Of a DNA stretch of 64,000 bases, positions 42,927 to 51,845 are shown piece by piece. A program made the translations under genes and the position numbers. The stretch's first letter is position 1; each line of letters begins with the position of its first letter. The notes under the pieces were generated by a model. The model did no database searches, was not told where the DNA came from, and saw nothing but the letters and a program-made list of their open reading frames with translations. Origin of the DNA: Krasilnikovia cinnamomea (GTDB lineage Bacteria; Actinomycetota; Actinomycetes; Mycobacteriales; Micromonosporaceae); NCBI RefSeq assembly GCF_004217545.1, contig NZ_SHKY01000001.1, forward strand, positions 6,324,001 to 6,388,000, read 5' to 3'.

Positions 42927-43123
42927 GACGCACTCCCGAAACACGCCAACGCATATGTCCGTTTTACGTCGGCCGGAGGCTACCACGGTCATATAGTCCG
43001 TGGTGGCGCAAACGGCGCCGACGCCGCGTTACAAATGTTGACGGGGGCGGATGCATCGATCATCGTGGATATCCAACGCCCCGGTGCACGGTGACGCCGG
43101 GCCACCCGATGATCGAGGTACCG

Positions 43124-44488
43124 ATGACCAGGTTCGCGTACTCCCGCCGGTCGCGCCTGCGCAGGTCGCTCGCCGCCGTGACGGCCGTGCTGCTACCCCT
43201 GCTCGGCGCGGGACTGGCGCTGCCCGGCGGCGCCTCCGCCGCCCTGCCGGACACGGAACAGGCCTACTACGACGTCACGTCGCCGTCGGCCACCACGGCC
43301 GGGCTGGCCGCCGATCTCACCCGGCGCGGCTACGACGTACTCGAAGGGTCGCTGAACAGCGGCGTACCGATCCTGGCGACCGCCGCGGACGCGCAGCGAC
43401 TGCGGCACCGCGGCCTATCCGTGCGCTACGCCGGCCCGCTCCACCAGCCGGTGGCGGCGTCGTTCCGGGCGGCGGCCGGGACGTACTACGGCGGCTATCA
43501 CACGGCGGCCGGGCACGAGGCCCACAACCAGCAGGTGGCCACTGCGCATCCCGACCTGGTCGTGCTGCGCAGCATCGGTCAGTCGTGGCTGAAGACCCAG
43601 AACAGGGGAGGCCACGACATCCAGGCCCTGTGCATCACCAAGATCAAGGCCGGGGACTGCGCGATCAGCACCAACGGTACGAAGCCGAAGTTCACGCTCA
43701 TGGCCCAGATGCACGCCCGCGAACTCGCGACCGGCGAGCTGGCCTACATGTGGATCGACTACCTGGTGAACAACTACGGCACGAACGCCGACGTGACGCG
43801 GTTGATGGACACCACCGAGCTGTGGGTCATCCCGATCGCCAACCCGGACGGCGTCGACATCGTCTCGTCGAACTCGACCCGGCCCGTCTCCCAGCGCAAG
43901 AACGCCCACGACAACGGATGCTCCGGCACCGGCCGAGGCGTCGATCTCAACCGCAATTCGAGCTACCACTGGGACGTCAACCAGGGCACCACGTGCAGCC
44001 AGACCTATCCGGGCACGAGCGCGGCCAGCGAGCCGGAGACGCAGGGCATCCAGAACTTCCTGGCCGGCATCTACCGCGACACCAAGCCCAGCGCCGACTT
44101 CTCGCCGGCCACCACCGACACCACCGGCACGTTCCTCACCCTGCACAGCTACGGCGAGCTGAACATCTATCCGTACGGGTGGACCAACTCGCTCGCGCCG
44201 AACAACGACGACCTCCGGACGATCGCCACGGCCATGAGCCAGTCCAACCACTACGAGGTCGTGCACGGTGACGGCGGCCTGAACTACTTCGCGCCGGGGG
44301 CGACCGACGACTGGATCTACGGCACGCGGGGCGTTCCCGGCTACACGATCGAGGTGGGCCCGAGCTCCTCCGGGTGCAGCGGCTTCTTCCCGCGCTACTC
44401 GTGCATGTCGGGCTTCTGGAACCTCAACCGGCCCGCGTTCATGGCGTTGGCGAGCGCGGCGGCGCGTCCGTACCCGACGGGGCACTGA
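43124..44488 (+). CDS. Secreted M14 zinc carboxypeptidase
   Basis: This 454-aa protein has a Sec-type signal peptide (RRSRLRRSLAAVTAVLLPLLGAGLALP, cleavage near ASA), an N-terminal propeptide (about 30-115) and an M14 carboxypeptidase domain. Zinc and catalytic residues are visible: HARE in QMHARELATGEL, His in LHSYGELNIYPYG, substrate-binding VDLNRN, and the catalytic Glu in YTIEVGPSS. Four cysteines suggest two disulfides. ATG 43124 starts the basic signal peptide, and an upstream GAGG serves as the ribosome-binding site. A strong terminator follows. It would be an exo-peptidase for external proteins or peptides. Confidence 0.93.
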   Translation: MTRFAYSRRSRLRRSLAAVTAVLLPLLGAGLALPGGASAALPDTEQAYYDVTSPSATTAGLAADLTRRGYDVLEGSLNSGVPILATAADAQRLRHRGLSVRYAGPLHQPVAASFRAAAGTYYGGYHTAAGHEAHNQQVATAHPDLVVLRSIGQSWLKTQNRGGHDIQALCITKIKAGDCAISTNGTKPKFTLMAQMHARELATGELAYMWIDYLVNNYGTNADVTRLMDTTELWVIPIANPDGVDIVSSNSTRPVSQRKNAHDNGCSGTGRGVDLNRNSSYHWDVNQGTTCSQTYPGTSAASEPETQGIQNFLAGIYRDTKPSADFSPATTDTTGTFLTLHSYGELNIYPYGWTNSLAPNNDDLRTIATAMSQSNHYEVVHGDGGLNYFAPGATDDWIYGTRGVPGYTIEVGPSSSGCSGFFPRYSCMSGFWNLNRPAFMALASAAARPYPTGH

Positions 44489-44502
44489 CCGCGCGGCACC
44501 GT

Positions 44503-44534
44503 GGCTGTGGCCCTTCGCGGCAAGGGCCACAGCC
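44503..44534 (+). terminator. Intrinsic terminator-like hairpin after the M14 gene
   Basis: A perfect 13-bp stem (GGCTGTGGCCCTT at 44503-44515, inverse at 44522-44534) with a 6-nt loop lies 14 bp after the stop codon. A GTTT run follows shortly after. Confidence 0.8.
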
Positions 44535-44600
44535 GCGTTTACCGCAATCGGCTCTCGGAAACCTTCCGGTCCACCAGTTCTCCACGGAAGGACGATCCCG

Positions 44601-44780
44601 ATGGGCATCATGTACCGCAGTCGCAAGAAGTTCGGTCCGCTGATCCTGAACTTCACCCAACGAGGACTCTCGTCCTGGACCGTCAAGATCGGCCGCTGGT
44701 CGTGGAATTCCAGGGCGCGCGCACACCGGGTGGACCTGCCCGGTCCACTGTCGTGGAAACAGGACCGGTCCCGGTCCTGA
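44601..44780 (+). CDS. Small DUF4236-type protein
   Basis: This 59-aa protein starts MGIMYRSRKKFGPLILNFTQ and continues with RGLSSWTVKIGRWSWNS, the N-terminal motif of the actinobacterial DUF4236 family (short proteins beginning MGFRYRKS...). It is below the usual size cut-off for ORF calling. GGAAGGA seven bases before the ATG at 44601 supports translation. The function is unknown; the basic, aromatic-rich N-terminus and the lack of a TM helix suggest a small cytoplasmic or nucleic-acid-associated protein. It ends about 30 bp before the convergent TetR gene end. Confidence 0.65.
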   Translation: MGIMYRSRKKFGPLILNFTQRGLSSWTVKIGRWSWNSRARAHRVDLPGPLSWKQDRSRS

Positions 44781-44813
44781 CCAGGAGGTCCACTGACGAC
44801 GGCGCGCTGCGGT

Positions 44814-45377
44814 TCAGCTCCACGTGCGTGCCTCGATCGCGGCGGCGCGGGCCAGGCCGGCGGCCGCCGCCGGGTCGAGGCGGGCGGTGACGAGGACGGC
44901 GATCACGCTGCCGGTCAGCAACTCGGCCCGGTGCGTGGCGGTCTCCGGCGCTAGGGCGCCCGCGAACGCGCGGAGCAGCCGGCCACGGTAGGCGTCGGCG
45001 ACCGCGAGCGCGTCCGGGTCGTGCGCGGCGCGCTCGGTGATGGTGTTCACGACCAGGCAGCCACGCCGGGCGAGGGGGTCGGGGGTCTCCGCCATCGCGG
45101 CGGCCAGCGAGTCGAGATAGCCGACGACCTGCTCGATGCCGGCACCGGGCGTTTCCAGGGCCGCCAGGCGTGGCCCCGCCACCTCGGCCAGGTAGCTCTC
45201 CAGGGCCAGCGCGAAGAGCTGGCGCTTGGTGCCGAACGCCGGATAGAGGCTGGAGCGGTTGAGCCCGGTAACCCGCTCCAGGTCGGCCATGGAGGTCGCC
45301 TCGTAACCGTGTTCCCAGAACTGGTCGCGGGCGGCCCGTACCGCGTCCGCCGCCGAGAAGGACCTCGTGCGCGCCAT
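44814..45377 (-). CDS. TetR-family transcriptional repressor
   Basis: This 187-aa protein has the TetR helix-turn-helix at residues about 8-50 (ADAVRAARDQFWEHGYEATSMADLERVTGLNRSSLYPAFG) and a ligand-binding C-terminal domain of the TetR_C type with a LARRGCLVVNTI stretch. ATG 45377 follows GGGAGAGG. Divergently it faces a DUF1304 gene, with a symmetric operator in the 82-bp gap. Autoregulation and control of the membrane protein are likely; the ligand is unknown. Confidence 0.92.
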   Translation of the reverse strand: MARTRSFSAADAVRAARDQFWEHGYEATSMADLERVTGLNRSSLYPAFGTKRQLFALALESYLAEVAGPRLAALETPGAGIEQVVGYLDSLAAAMAETPDPLARRGCLVVNTITERAAHDPDALAVADAYRGRLLRAFAGALAPETATHRAELLTGSVIAVLVTARLDPAAAAGLARAAAIEARTWS

Positions 45378-45398
45378 CGCCTCTCCCGCTTGACGAAT

Positions 45399-45441
45399 CC
45401 GTACCGATCGGTCCAGTATATTTCCGAACCGATCGGTACGG
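45399..45441. promoter_or_regulatory. Double palindromic TetR operator
   Basis: CCGTACCGATCGGT (45399-45412) and its exact inverse ACCGATCGGTACGG (45428-45441) lie 15 bp apart in the divergent gap. Each contains the perfect 10-bp palindrome ACCGATCGGT. This fits a pair of TetR dimer sites covering both promoters. Confidence 0.8.
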
Positions 45442-45459
45442 AATGTTGGGGAAGCCTCC

Positions 45460-45840
45460 ATGCTCGTAGTCGCCCTGCTGGCCGCGGCCGCCGCCGCGCT
45501 CATCCACGTACTGTTCTTCATCCTGGAGAGCCTGCGTTTTGCCCGGCCGGCGGTCTGGCGGCGTTTCCTGGTCACGTCGCAGCGCGACGCCGACGCGATC
45601 CGGCCGATGGCGTTCAACCAGGGCTTCTACAACCTGTTCCTGGCCCTCGGCATGCTCGGCGGCGTCGGCGCGAGCGTGTGGGGCGGTGCCGTCGTGGGCG
45701 CCAGCCTGATCGGCTTCGCCGGGGCCTGCATGGTGGGCGCGGGCGCCGTACTCGTGGCCACCGACCGTCGCTTCGCGCGGGCCGCCGTCGTACAGGCCGC
45801 TCCTCCGCTGGTCGCGCTCGTCGCCCTCGCCGCCGCTTGA
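45460..45840 (+). CDS. DUF1304 integral membrane protein
   Basis: This 126-aa protein has four hydrophobic helices. The FNQGFYNLFLALGM signature and the N-terminal IHVLFFILES are typical of DUF1304, a widespread family of unknown function often under TetR control. ATG 45460 starts just after the double TetR operator. A role in envelope or drug response is possible only by context. It ends 19 bp before the convergent antiporter gene. Confidence 0.88.
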   Translation: MLVVALLAAAAAALIHVLFFILESLRFARPAVWRRFLVTSQRDADAIRPMAFNQGFYNLFLALGMLGGVGASVWGGAVVGASLIGFAGACMVGAGAVLVATDRRFARAAVVQAAPPLVALVALAAA

Positions 45841-45859
45841 GGCGCACCGCCGGCGCTCG

Positions 45860-47161
45860 TCACGCGGCGTTGTGCCCGTCCGGGGTTCCCGTCCGCTCGT
45901 GCGCGTGGTCGAGCAGGCGCATGACCGGGGTCGCGGCGATCCCGTGCAGCACCACCGAGACCACCACGACGAACCCCACGGTCGCCCACAACAGCTCCGC
46001 GTGCGGCACGTGGCCGTGCGTGGTCGCGTACGCGAGGTAGTAGAACGAGCCGATCCCGCGGATGCCGAACGCGCCGATCACCCAGTGCTCGGCGACGGTG
46101 CCCGGCGCCCCGCGCAGCGACAGGAAACCGGTCACCGGCCGGATCACCAGGATCAGCGCCAGGCCGGTCAACGCCGCGGGCCAGGTCAACGGCGCCAGCA
46201 GGCCCGAGCCGACCGCCCCGCCCAGCAGCAGCAACAGCAGCACGGTCAGCAGCCGTTCGGTCTGCTCCGCGAAGTCGTGCAGCACCTGGTGGTACTCGTG
46301 GGTGCGCTCGGCCGCGCGGATCGCCCGGGCGGCGAGGAACACCGCCAGGAAGCCGTACCCGCCGACCACCTCGACCAGCCCGTACGCGAGGAACGTGGCC
46401 GCCAGTGCCAGAAAGCCCTCGGAATGCCGGGCCAGCCGCAGCGACTCCATCCGGGCCCGGAAGAACAGCCGCCCCAGCAACTTGCCCACGAACAGCCCGC
46501 CCAGCACGCCGACCGCACCCTTGTAGAGCACGTCGCGCAGCGCCCACTCGCCGAACCACGGCTCGTGCGTGACCGCGGCGGCGGCCATGGCCAGCGCGGC
46601 GGACACGAACGGGAACGCCAGCCCGTCGTTGAGACCGGCCTCCGAGGTCAGCGCGAAGCGGACCTCGTCCTCGGAGTCCTCCACGTCGGTGGGCTCGCCC
46701 ACCTGCACGTCCGAGGCCAGCACCGGATCCGTGGGCGCCAGGCAGGCGCCCAGCAGCAACGCCGCGGCCGGAGCGAGCCCCGCCCACCACCAGCCGAACA
46801 GCGCCACCGCCGCGATGCTCAGCGGCATCGCCACCGCCAACAGCCGCCAGGTCGACGCCCAGCGGCGCCACCCCAGCGGCCGGTCGATCTTCAGCCCCGC
46901 GCCCATCAACGCGACGATCACGCAGACCTCGGTCAGGTGCTCGGTGAGCCGCGGATACCGCGACGGATCCGGGTCGGGCAGGCCCAGCGGCAGGGCGAAG
47001 ACGATCAGTCCCAGCGCCAGGAACGCGATCGGCAACGACAGCGGCCGGCGTTCCAGGACGCGGGGGAGTACTCCGGCGAGCAGCGCGGACACCCCGAGGA
47101 GGGCGAAGACGAGATCGGTCTGTGGCACGCTCGTCTGGTGCCCCTCGGCGGGCCCGGCCAT
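45860..47161 (-). CDS. Cation:proton antiporter (CPA1/NhaP-like)
   Basis: This 433-aa protein has about 12 TM helices. The hallmark motifs are ACLAPTDPVLASDVQVG (ion-binding ND/DP-type region) and TSEAGLNDGLAFPFV, as in the NhaP/NhaA-like monovalent cation/H+ exchangers. The C-terminus is short, with no regulatory domain. It lies 23 bp downstream of the HAD hydrolase gene and may be co-transcribed with it. It would export Na+ or K+ in exchange for protons. Confidence 0.9.
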   Translation of the reverse strand: MAGPAEGHQTSVPQTDLVFALLGVSALLAGVLPRVLERRPLSLPIAFLALGLIVFALPLGLPDPDPSRYPRLTEHLTEVCVIVALMGAGLKIDRPLGWRRWASTWRLLAVAMPLSIAAVALFGWWWAGLAPAAALLLGACLAPTDPVLASDVQVGEPTDVEDSEDEVRFALTSEAGLNDGLAFPFVSAALAMAAAAVTHEPWFGEWALRDVLYKGAVGVLGGLFVGKLLGRLFFRARMESLRLARHSEGFLALAATFLAYGLVEVVGGYGFLAVFLAARAIRAAERTHEYHQVLHDFAEQTERLLTVLLLLLLGGAVGSGLLAPLTWPAALTGLALILVIRPVTGFLSLRGAPGTVAEHWVIGAFGIRGIGSFYYLAYATTHGHVPHAELLWATVGFVVVVSVVLHGIAATPVMRLLDHAHERTGTPDGHNAA

Positions 47162-47184
47162 GCGGGTGTGGCCGGTGAAATGCG

Positions 47185-47880
47185 TCAGCGCTGGCCGAGC
47201 CGCCCGATGGCGCTGCCGCCCAGCGCCGCGTGCAGGTCGGCCGGATCACGGTACGTGGCGACCGCCCCGGCGTCGGTCAGCTCGGCGGCGCTGGTGCCCC
47301 CGCATGTCAGCCCGATGCAGGCGATGTCCAGTTTCGCGGCCGCCCGGACGTCCCACACCGAGTCGCCGACGAACACGCAGCGGTCCGGGCTCACGCCGGA
47401 CTGTGCCAGGGCCGCCTCCAGGATGTCCGGGGCGGGCTTGCTCTCGTCCGCGTCCGCGGAACTGGTCGCAGCCGTCAGCACGTCGTCGGCGCCGAGGACC
47501 CGGCGCAGCACCGCCAGCTCACGCTCCTTGGCCGACGAGGCGAGCACCACCGCGAGGCCGAGCCCGGCCACGGCGCGCAGCAGGTCCGTGGCTCCGGGCA
47601 GCGGGCGCAGGCGCTCCCACCAGGTCGCGTACAGCGTGTCGTGGGCGGTGGTCATCTCCTCGTCGCGGCTCGTGTCGCGGTCACCGCCCAGCAGGTGGTC
47701 CAGGAGCTTGTCGGAGCCCATGCCGATCGCCCGGTGGATCTCCGCCATGGGCACGTCGCGCTCCTCGAGCCGCAACGCCTCCCACCAGGCGACGGTGTGC
47801 ACGTATGTGGTGTCGACCAGGGTGCCGTCGACGTCGAACAGCACCCCGGCACGCGTGTGATCGGCCATGACCGCTGACAT
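47185..47880 (-). CDS. HAD-superfamily phosphohydrolase (phosphoglycolate-phosphatase-like)
   Basis: This 231-aa protein has HAD motif I FDVDGTLVDT, motif II ASSAKER (Ser), the motif III Lys in ADESKPAPDI and motif IV VFVGDSVWDV. A helical cap between motifs I and II marks subclass I. The substrate is unknown: a sugar phosphate or phosphoglycolate. Starts at ATG 47880 or 47868 are possible. It is followed closely by the antiporter gene. Confidence 0.9.
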   Translation of the reverse strand: MSAVMADHTRAGVLFDVDGTLVDTTYVHTVAWWEALRLEERDVPMAEIHRAIGMGSDKLLDHLLGGDRDTSRDEEMTTAHDTLYATWWERLRPLPGATDLLRAVAGLGLAVVLASSAKERELAVLRRVLGADDVLTAATSSADADESKPAPDILEAALAQSGVSPDRCVFVGDSVWDVRAAAKLDIACIGLTCGGTSAAELTDAGAVATYRDPADLHAALGGSAIGRLGQR

Positions 47881-47938
47881 ACCCGCTGGGTGGCGGCTCA
47901 GTCAGCGCGGCGCGAAACCGTGGCGGCGGTGCGCCGGG

Positions 47939-50278
47939 TCAGGAGACGTTGTTGGCCGCGGTCAGGGTCGGGTCGGGCCGCGGCAGCTCGACGTGGGTCA
48001 GCGGTGCGGCGGCGGCCGGGTCGCGGCGCTCGCGCATGATCTTGTGCAGGGTGTCGAGCGGTGCGGGCCGGGCGAAGTGGTAACCCTGCGCCAGGTCGCA
48101 GCCCAGCTCCCGCAGCCGGTCGGCCTGGGCGGCGGTCTCCACCGCCTCGGCGATGGTCTGCAGCCCGAGGTTGCGGCTCAGCTCCAGGATCGCGCGGATG
48201 AAGGCCAGGTCGCGCTCGGTGCCTTCCTCGATCTGCAACGCGGTGAAGGAGCCGTCCATCTTGAGGATGTCGACGGGCAGCTGGCGCAGGTATGCCAGGG
48301 AGGAGTACCCGGTGCCGAAGTCGTCGATGGCGATGCGTACGTGGTGATCGCGCAGGATCTGCAGCTGTTCGGTGACGGTGCCCGCGTCGACGACCGACGT
48401 GACGAGCACCGTCTCGGTGATCTCGACGATCAGCGCCGAGCCGGGCAGGTCGTTGCGCTCCAGCAGGTCGAGGACGTGCTGGGCGAACCGGGGGTCACGC
48501 AGCTGCTGGGCGGAGACGTTCACGGTCACGGACAGCCCGTGGTCGCGGTGCAGGTCGCGCAGGTCGGCGCAGACCTGGGACAGCACCCAGGACCCGATGG
48601 CCACGATGGCGCCGCTCTGCTCGGCGAGCGGGATGAACCGTCCGGGCGAGATGCTGGTGCCGTCGGGACGGGTCCAGCGCAGCAACGCCTCGGCTTCCAC
48701 GACGGCGCCGGTCGCCAGCGCGACGATGGGCTGGTAGTGGACGGTGAACTCCCCGTCTTCGAGGGCCCGGTGCAGGTCGGCCACGAGCTGGGTGTTGGCG
48801 AGCCGTTCGGCGTGCACGGCGGCGTCGTACACGGCGTACTGCTGGCCGCCGGCCAGCCGCGCGCTGCGCAGTGCCAGGTCGGCGTCGCGCAGCGCGTGCC
48901 GGCGCGGGGCGTTCGCGCCCAGCGGCACGACACCGATGCTGGCGGCGATGCGTCGCGCCGGGATGCCCGGCAGCCGGTACGGGTGGTGCAGACCGTCGAG
49001 GATGCGCTGGGCGGCGTCGGCACCGTCGAGGCCGTCGGCGGTGTCGGTGAGCACGGCGAACTCGTCGCCGCTGATACGGACCACGGTGGCCCGGTCGGGC
49101 AGGACCGCGCGCAGCCGGCGGGCGGTCTCCACCAGGACCGCGTCGCCGATCTGGTCGCCGAAGCTGTCGTTGAGGTCCCGGAAGCCGTCCAGATCGACCA
49201 GCAGCAGCACCTGGTCCCGGTGGCCCGCGGTGTCCAGGCCGTCCTGCAGGCGGGCCCGGTTGCCGAGCGCGGTGAGGCCGTCGAACCGGGAACGGCGGTT
49301 GAGCAGCGCGGCGAGCTGCGCCATCCGGACGATGAGCATGATCGACATGGCGCCGCCGAGCAGCACCAGCCCGATCGTGCGGGGCGAGTTGCCGCCACGG
49401 TCGGTCGCCAGGCTGGTGACGGTCAGCGCGCCGATGGCCAGGATCAGGGTGACGTAGAGCAGGAGCCGGCCACGCGACGTCGGCACCGGGTTGCGGGTGA
49501 CGGTGCCGGTGCTGCGGGCCATCGAAGGGTGCAGCGCCGCACCGCCGATGAACAGGTACGAGCCCAGCCAGCCCAGCGCGACCAGCCGGTCGAGGTCCGT
49601 GCCGGACAGCAGCCCGGCGAAGTTCACGGTGTTCGTGGTGATCAGCAGGCTGCTGGCGGCGACCATCAGCCGGTACGCGGGTGTGCGTACCCGGGAGACC
49701 ACCACGATGCGTACGGTCAGCACCAGGAAGACCAGGTCGATGGCGGCGTAGCAGAGGTAGCTGGCCAGCCGCAGCCCGCTGAACCGGCCGTCGAACAGCA
49801 ACGGCTCGATGACGACCGTCCACGAGACCGCGCCACCGCCGAGCGCCACGATGGCGCCCTCCACGGCACCGCCGCGGCGCTGCCCGGGACGGACCCACCG
49901 GTAGTTGCTGAGCACCAGCAGCACCAGCATGAGGGCGTAGAACAGGTCACCGAACGACGGGAACCGCGGCACCCCCGCCGGCGTGAGCGCCAACGCCCAG
50001 CCGGCGTTGGCCACCAACGACGAGGCCACCGCCGCGACCATCAGCCACCACGGCGCGCTCCAGGCCGGCCGGTGCCAGCGCACACCGACCGCGATGGCCC
50101 CCATGACCGAGGCCGCGACCGCCACGTACACCCACAGGCGCACCTCGAGGTCGAGGGCCGTGCCGACCAGCACGACGAGCCCGCCGACGGCGAGGTACCA
50201 GCGGTTGGCGACGGCACCTGAATCGTCTGCCTTTTCACGGGTCACGGGATATGGATACCGACCGCCGGGTGCAGGCAC
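47939..50278 (-). CDS. Membrane GGDEF-EAL protein (c-di-GMP metabolism)
   Basis: This 779-aa protein has seven or more N-terminal TM helices (residues about 20-320), a GGDEF domain (about 345-500) and an EAL domain (about 515-760). The cyclase signature is altered to SGDEF (RISGDEFAVL) and no RxxD inhibition site is present. The EAL motif EAEALLRW and the metal-binding IDDFGTGYSSLAYL with KMDGSF look intact, so the protein may be mainly a phosphodiesterase. The GTG start at 50278 has AGGGAG upstream. There is no adjacent partner. Confidence 0.92.
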   Translation of the reverse strand: MPAPGGRYPYPVTREKADDSGAVANRWYLAVGGLVVLVGTALDLEVRLWVYVAVAASVMGAIAVGVRWHRPAWSAPWWLMVAAVASSLVANAGWALALTPAGVPRFPSFGDLFYALMLVLLVLSNYRWVRPGQRRGGAVEGAIVALGGGAVSWTVVIEPLLFDGRFSGLRLASYLCYAAIDLVFLVLTVRIVVVSRVRTPAYRLMVAASSLLITTNTVNFAGLLSGTDLDRLVALGWLGSYLFIGGAALHPSMARSTGTVTRNPVPTSRGRLLLYVTLILAIGALTVTSLATDRGGNSPRTIGLVLLGGAMSIMLIVRMAQLAALLNRRSRFDGLTALGNRARLQDGLDTAGHRDQVLLLVDLDGFRDLNDSFGDQIGDAVLVETARRLRAVLPDRATVVRISGDEFAVLTDTADGLDGADAAQRILDGLHHPYRLPGIPARRIAASIGVVPLGANAPRRHALRDADLALRSARLAGGQQYAVYDAAVHAERLANTQLVADLHRALEDGEFTVHYQPIVALATGAVVEAEALLRWTRPDGTSISPGRFIPLAEQSGAIVAIGSWVLSQVCADLRDLHRDHGLSVTVNVSAQQLRDPRFAQHVLDLLERNDLPGSALIVEITETVLVTSVVDAGTVTEQLQILRDHHVRIAIDDFGTGYSSLAYLRQLPVDILKMDGSFTALQIEEGTERDLAFIRAILELSRNLGLQTIAEAVETAAQADRLRELGCDLAQGYHFARPAPLDTLHKIMRERRDPAAAAPLTHVELPRPDPTLTAANNVS

Positions 50279-50395
50279 GTTGCCATCTCCCTGCGATCCG
50301 GATCGTCTTGATGAGGAATCGCCGCTTTCTAGCGGGGGACTGCCTGGCGTCGGAGGTGTCGCAGGTTCGCCGGTCGCCCAACCGGACGATCGCGG

Positions 50396-50935
50396 TCAGG
50401 GCGCCTGGTCGATGAACAGGAGCGGGGCGCTGGTGATGGCGAGGAAGCGAAGCGAGCGCCCGAGCAGGCAGGCGAGCGTGAACAGCGGCGCGGCGATCGG
50501 CGTACGCGCGGCGTAGACGCTGGTGGCCAGCAGCGGCGGCACCCCGGTGACGGCGCTGACGAACACGACCGGTGCGGTGCAGGCCGGGCGGTCGAGCACG
50601 GCCGTCAGCCGGCGTCCCGCGGCGCCGACCGGCCGAACGACCGCGCGCCGCCACCGGGTCGGCCACCGGTATGCGGGTGCGTGGTCCGGCACCCGGGCGA
50701 TGCGCCGGGTGGCCCACGCGTACCAGCGCTGGACGCGACCGGTGCGCAGCCCGGCCCGCGCGCCGAGGAAGACCAGGAGCTTGCCGGTGCTCTGCCCGGC
50801 CGCGGCGGCGATGCTCAGCGGCACCGCGGTCTGGTGTCCGGTCGCCGCGAGCCCGACGAGGTAGGGCTCGATCGGCGAGATCGGCAGCACCGCCGAGAGG
50901 GTGGCGGCGAACAGGACGGCGAGGTAGCCACTCAT
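50396..50935 (-). CDS. VTT/DedA-like small membrane protein
   Basis: This 179-aa protein has 4-5 hydrophobic segments, a re-entrant-looking loop near the N-terminus (LPISPIEPYLVGLAATG) and AAAAGQSTGKLLVFLGARAG, resembling the VTT/SNARE-associated DedA-like family of putative lipid or polyprenol flippases. It is shorter than typical DedA. ATG 50935 follows GGAGGA; the longer open frame to 51088 has no homology. It is divergent from the LuxR-type gene. Confidence 0.78.
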   Translation of the reverse strand: MSGYLAVLFAATLSAVLPISPIEPYLVGLAATGHQTAVPLSIAAAAGQSTGKLLVFLGARAGLRTGRVQRWYAWATRRIARVPDHAPAYRWPTRWRRAVVRPVGAAGRRLTAVLDRPACTAPVVFVSAVTGVPPLLATSVYAARTPIAAPLFTLACLLGRSLRFLAITSAPLLFIDQAP

Positions 50936-51098
50936 CACTGGAGTCCTCCGGTCTGTTTCGGGCAGACCAAGGCTGGCTCCGGGGCGCGTCCCGACACATC
51001 GGCGCAATGCGGTGATCCGGACGCGACATTTGACGTACGCACCGCCGCCGAGCTGGGTTCCGGGCGCCGGCGGGGCGCTCCGGGCCACACGATCGGGG

Positions 51099-51845
51099 AT
51101 GATGAATGGCGTGGACGATCACTACCGGATCAGCGACGACGACCGGTCGGCGGCCATCGGCGAGCTGGGCGCACACCGCGCGGCGGGACGGCTGAGCGGC
51201 GACGAACTGCTCGCGCGCACCGCCGCCGTACGCCGGGCACGTACCCGGGCCGACCTCCGTACGGTGCTGGGTGATCTCCCGGAGGTCGACCGGCCGTGGC
51301 GCCGCGCCTGGCGCGACCGGGGCTGGCGGGCCCATGCCGGCGTCTTCGCCGTGCTCACCACCGCCACGATCCTGTTGTGGCTCGGCGTCCGGGACCGCGA
51401 TCCGCTGCCCCGCGACTACGGCGCCGACTACTGGTGGCCGCTGTGGCTCGCTCTGCTGTGGGCGGCGCTCCTGCTGCTGCACTACGTGGTGGTCGGCGTG
51501 CGGCGGGCCCCCCGCGGCCCCGCCCACACCCCGCCAGCGAGCAGGACGGAACCGGGCAGCACGGAACCGGGCAGCACGGAACCGGGCGCCGATCTCCTGA
51601 GCGGGCTCACCGCCCGCGAACGCGAGGTGCTGGCGATGATCGGCCAGGGGTACGCGAACAAGGACATCGCCCGCGCGCTGTTCATCAGTGAACGCACCGC
51701 GCGCACCCACGTCAGCAACATCCTGCGCAAGCTGGACCTGTCCTCCCGCACCCAGGCGGCGCTGGTGGCCAGCGGTACGCCACCGGCCCGCCCCGCGGGT
51801 GCGGGACGGGCCGGTGGCGGTGCGGATCAGGACGGGGTGCCGTAG
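51099..51845 (+). CDS. Membrane-anchored LuxR-type regulator with N-terminal DUF1707
   Basis: This 248-aa protein has a DUF1707/SHOCT-like helical head (YRISDDDRSAAIGELGAHRAAGRLSGDE), two TM helices (VFAVLTTATILLWLG and WLALLWAALLLLHYVVVG), a linker with three TEPGS copies, and a C-terminal LuxR helix-turn-helix (LTAREREVLAMIGQGYANKDIARALFISERTARTH). A LuxR output tethered to the membrane is uncommon. The start is within ATG 51099/51102 or GTG 51111. It ends convergently, overlapping the fungalysin gene by 19 bp. Confidence 0.85.
   Translation: MMNGVDDHYRISDDDRSAAIGELGAHRAAGRLSGDELLARTAAVRRARTRADLRTVLGDLPEVDRPWRRAWRDRGWRAHAGVFAVLTTATILLWLGVRDRDPLPRDYGADYWWPLWLALLWAALLLLHYVVVGVRRAPRGPAHTPPASRTEPGSTEPGSTEPGADLLSGLTAREREVLAMIGQGYANKDIARALFISERTARTHVSNILRKLDLSSRTQAALVASGTPPARPAGAGRAGGGADQDGVP
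51546..51590 (+). repeat. 15-bp tandem repeat in LuxR linker
   Basis: There are three copies of ACGGAACCGGGCAGC (the last differs in its final bases), coding TEPGS-TEPGS-TEPGA between the membrane helices and the DNA-binding domain. The length change is frame-neutral. Confidence 0.8.
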
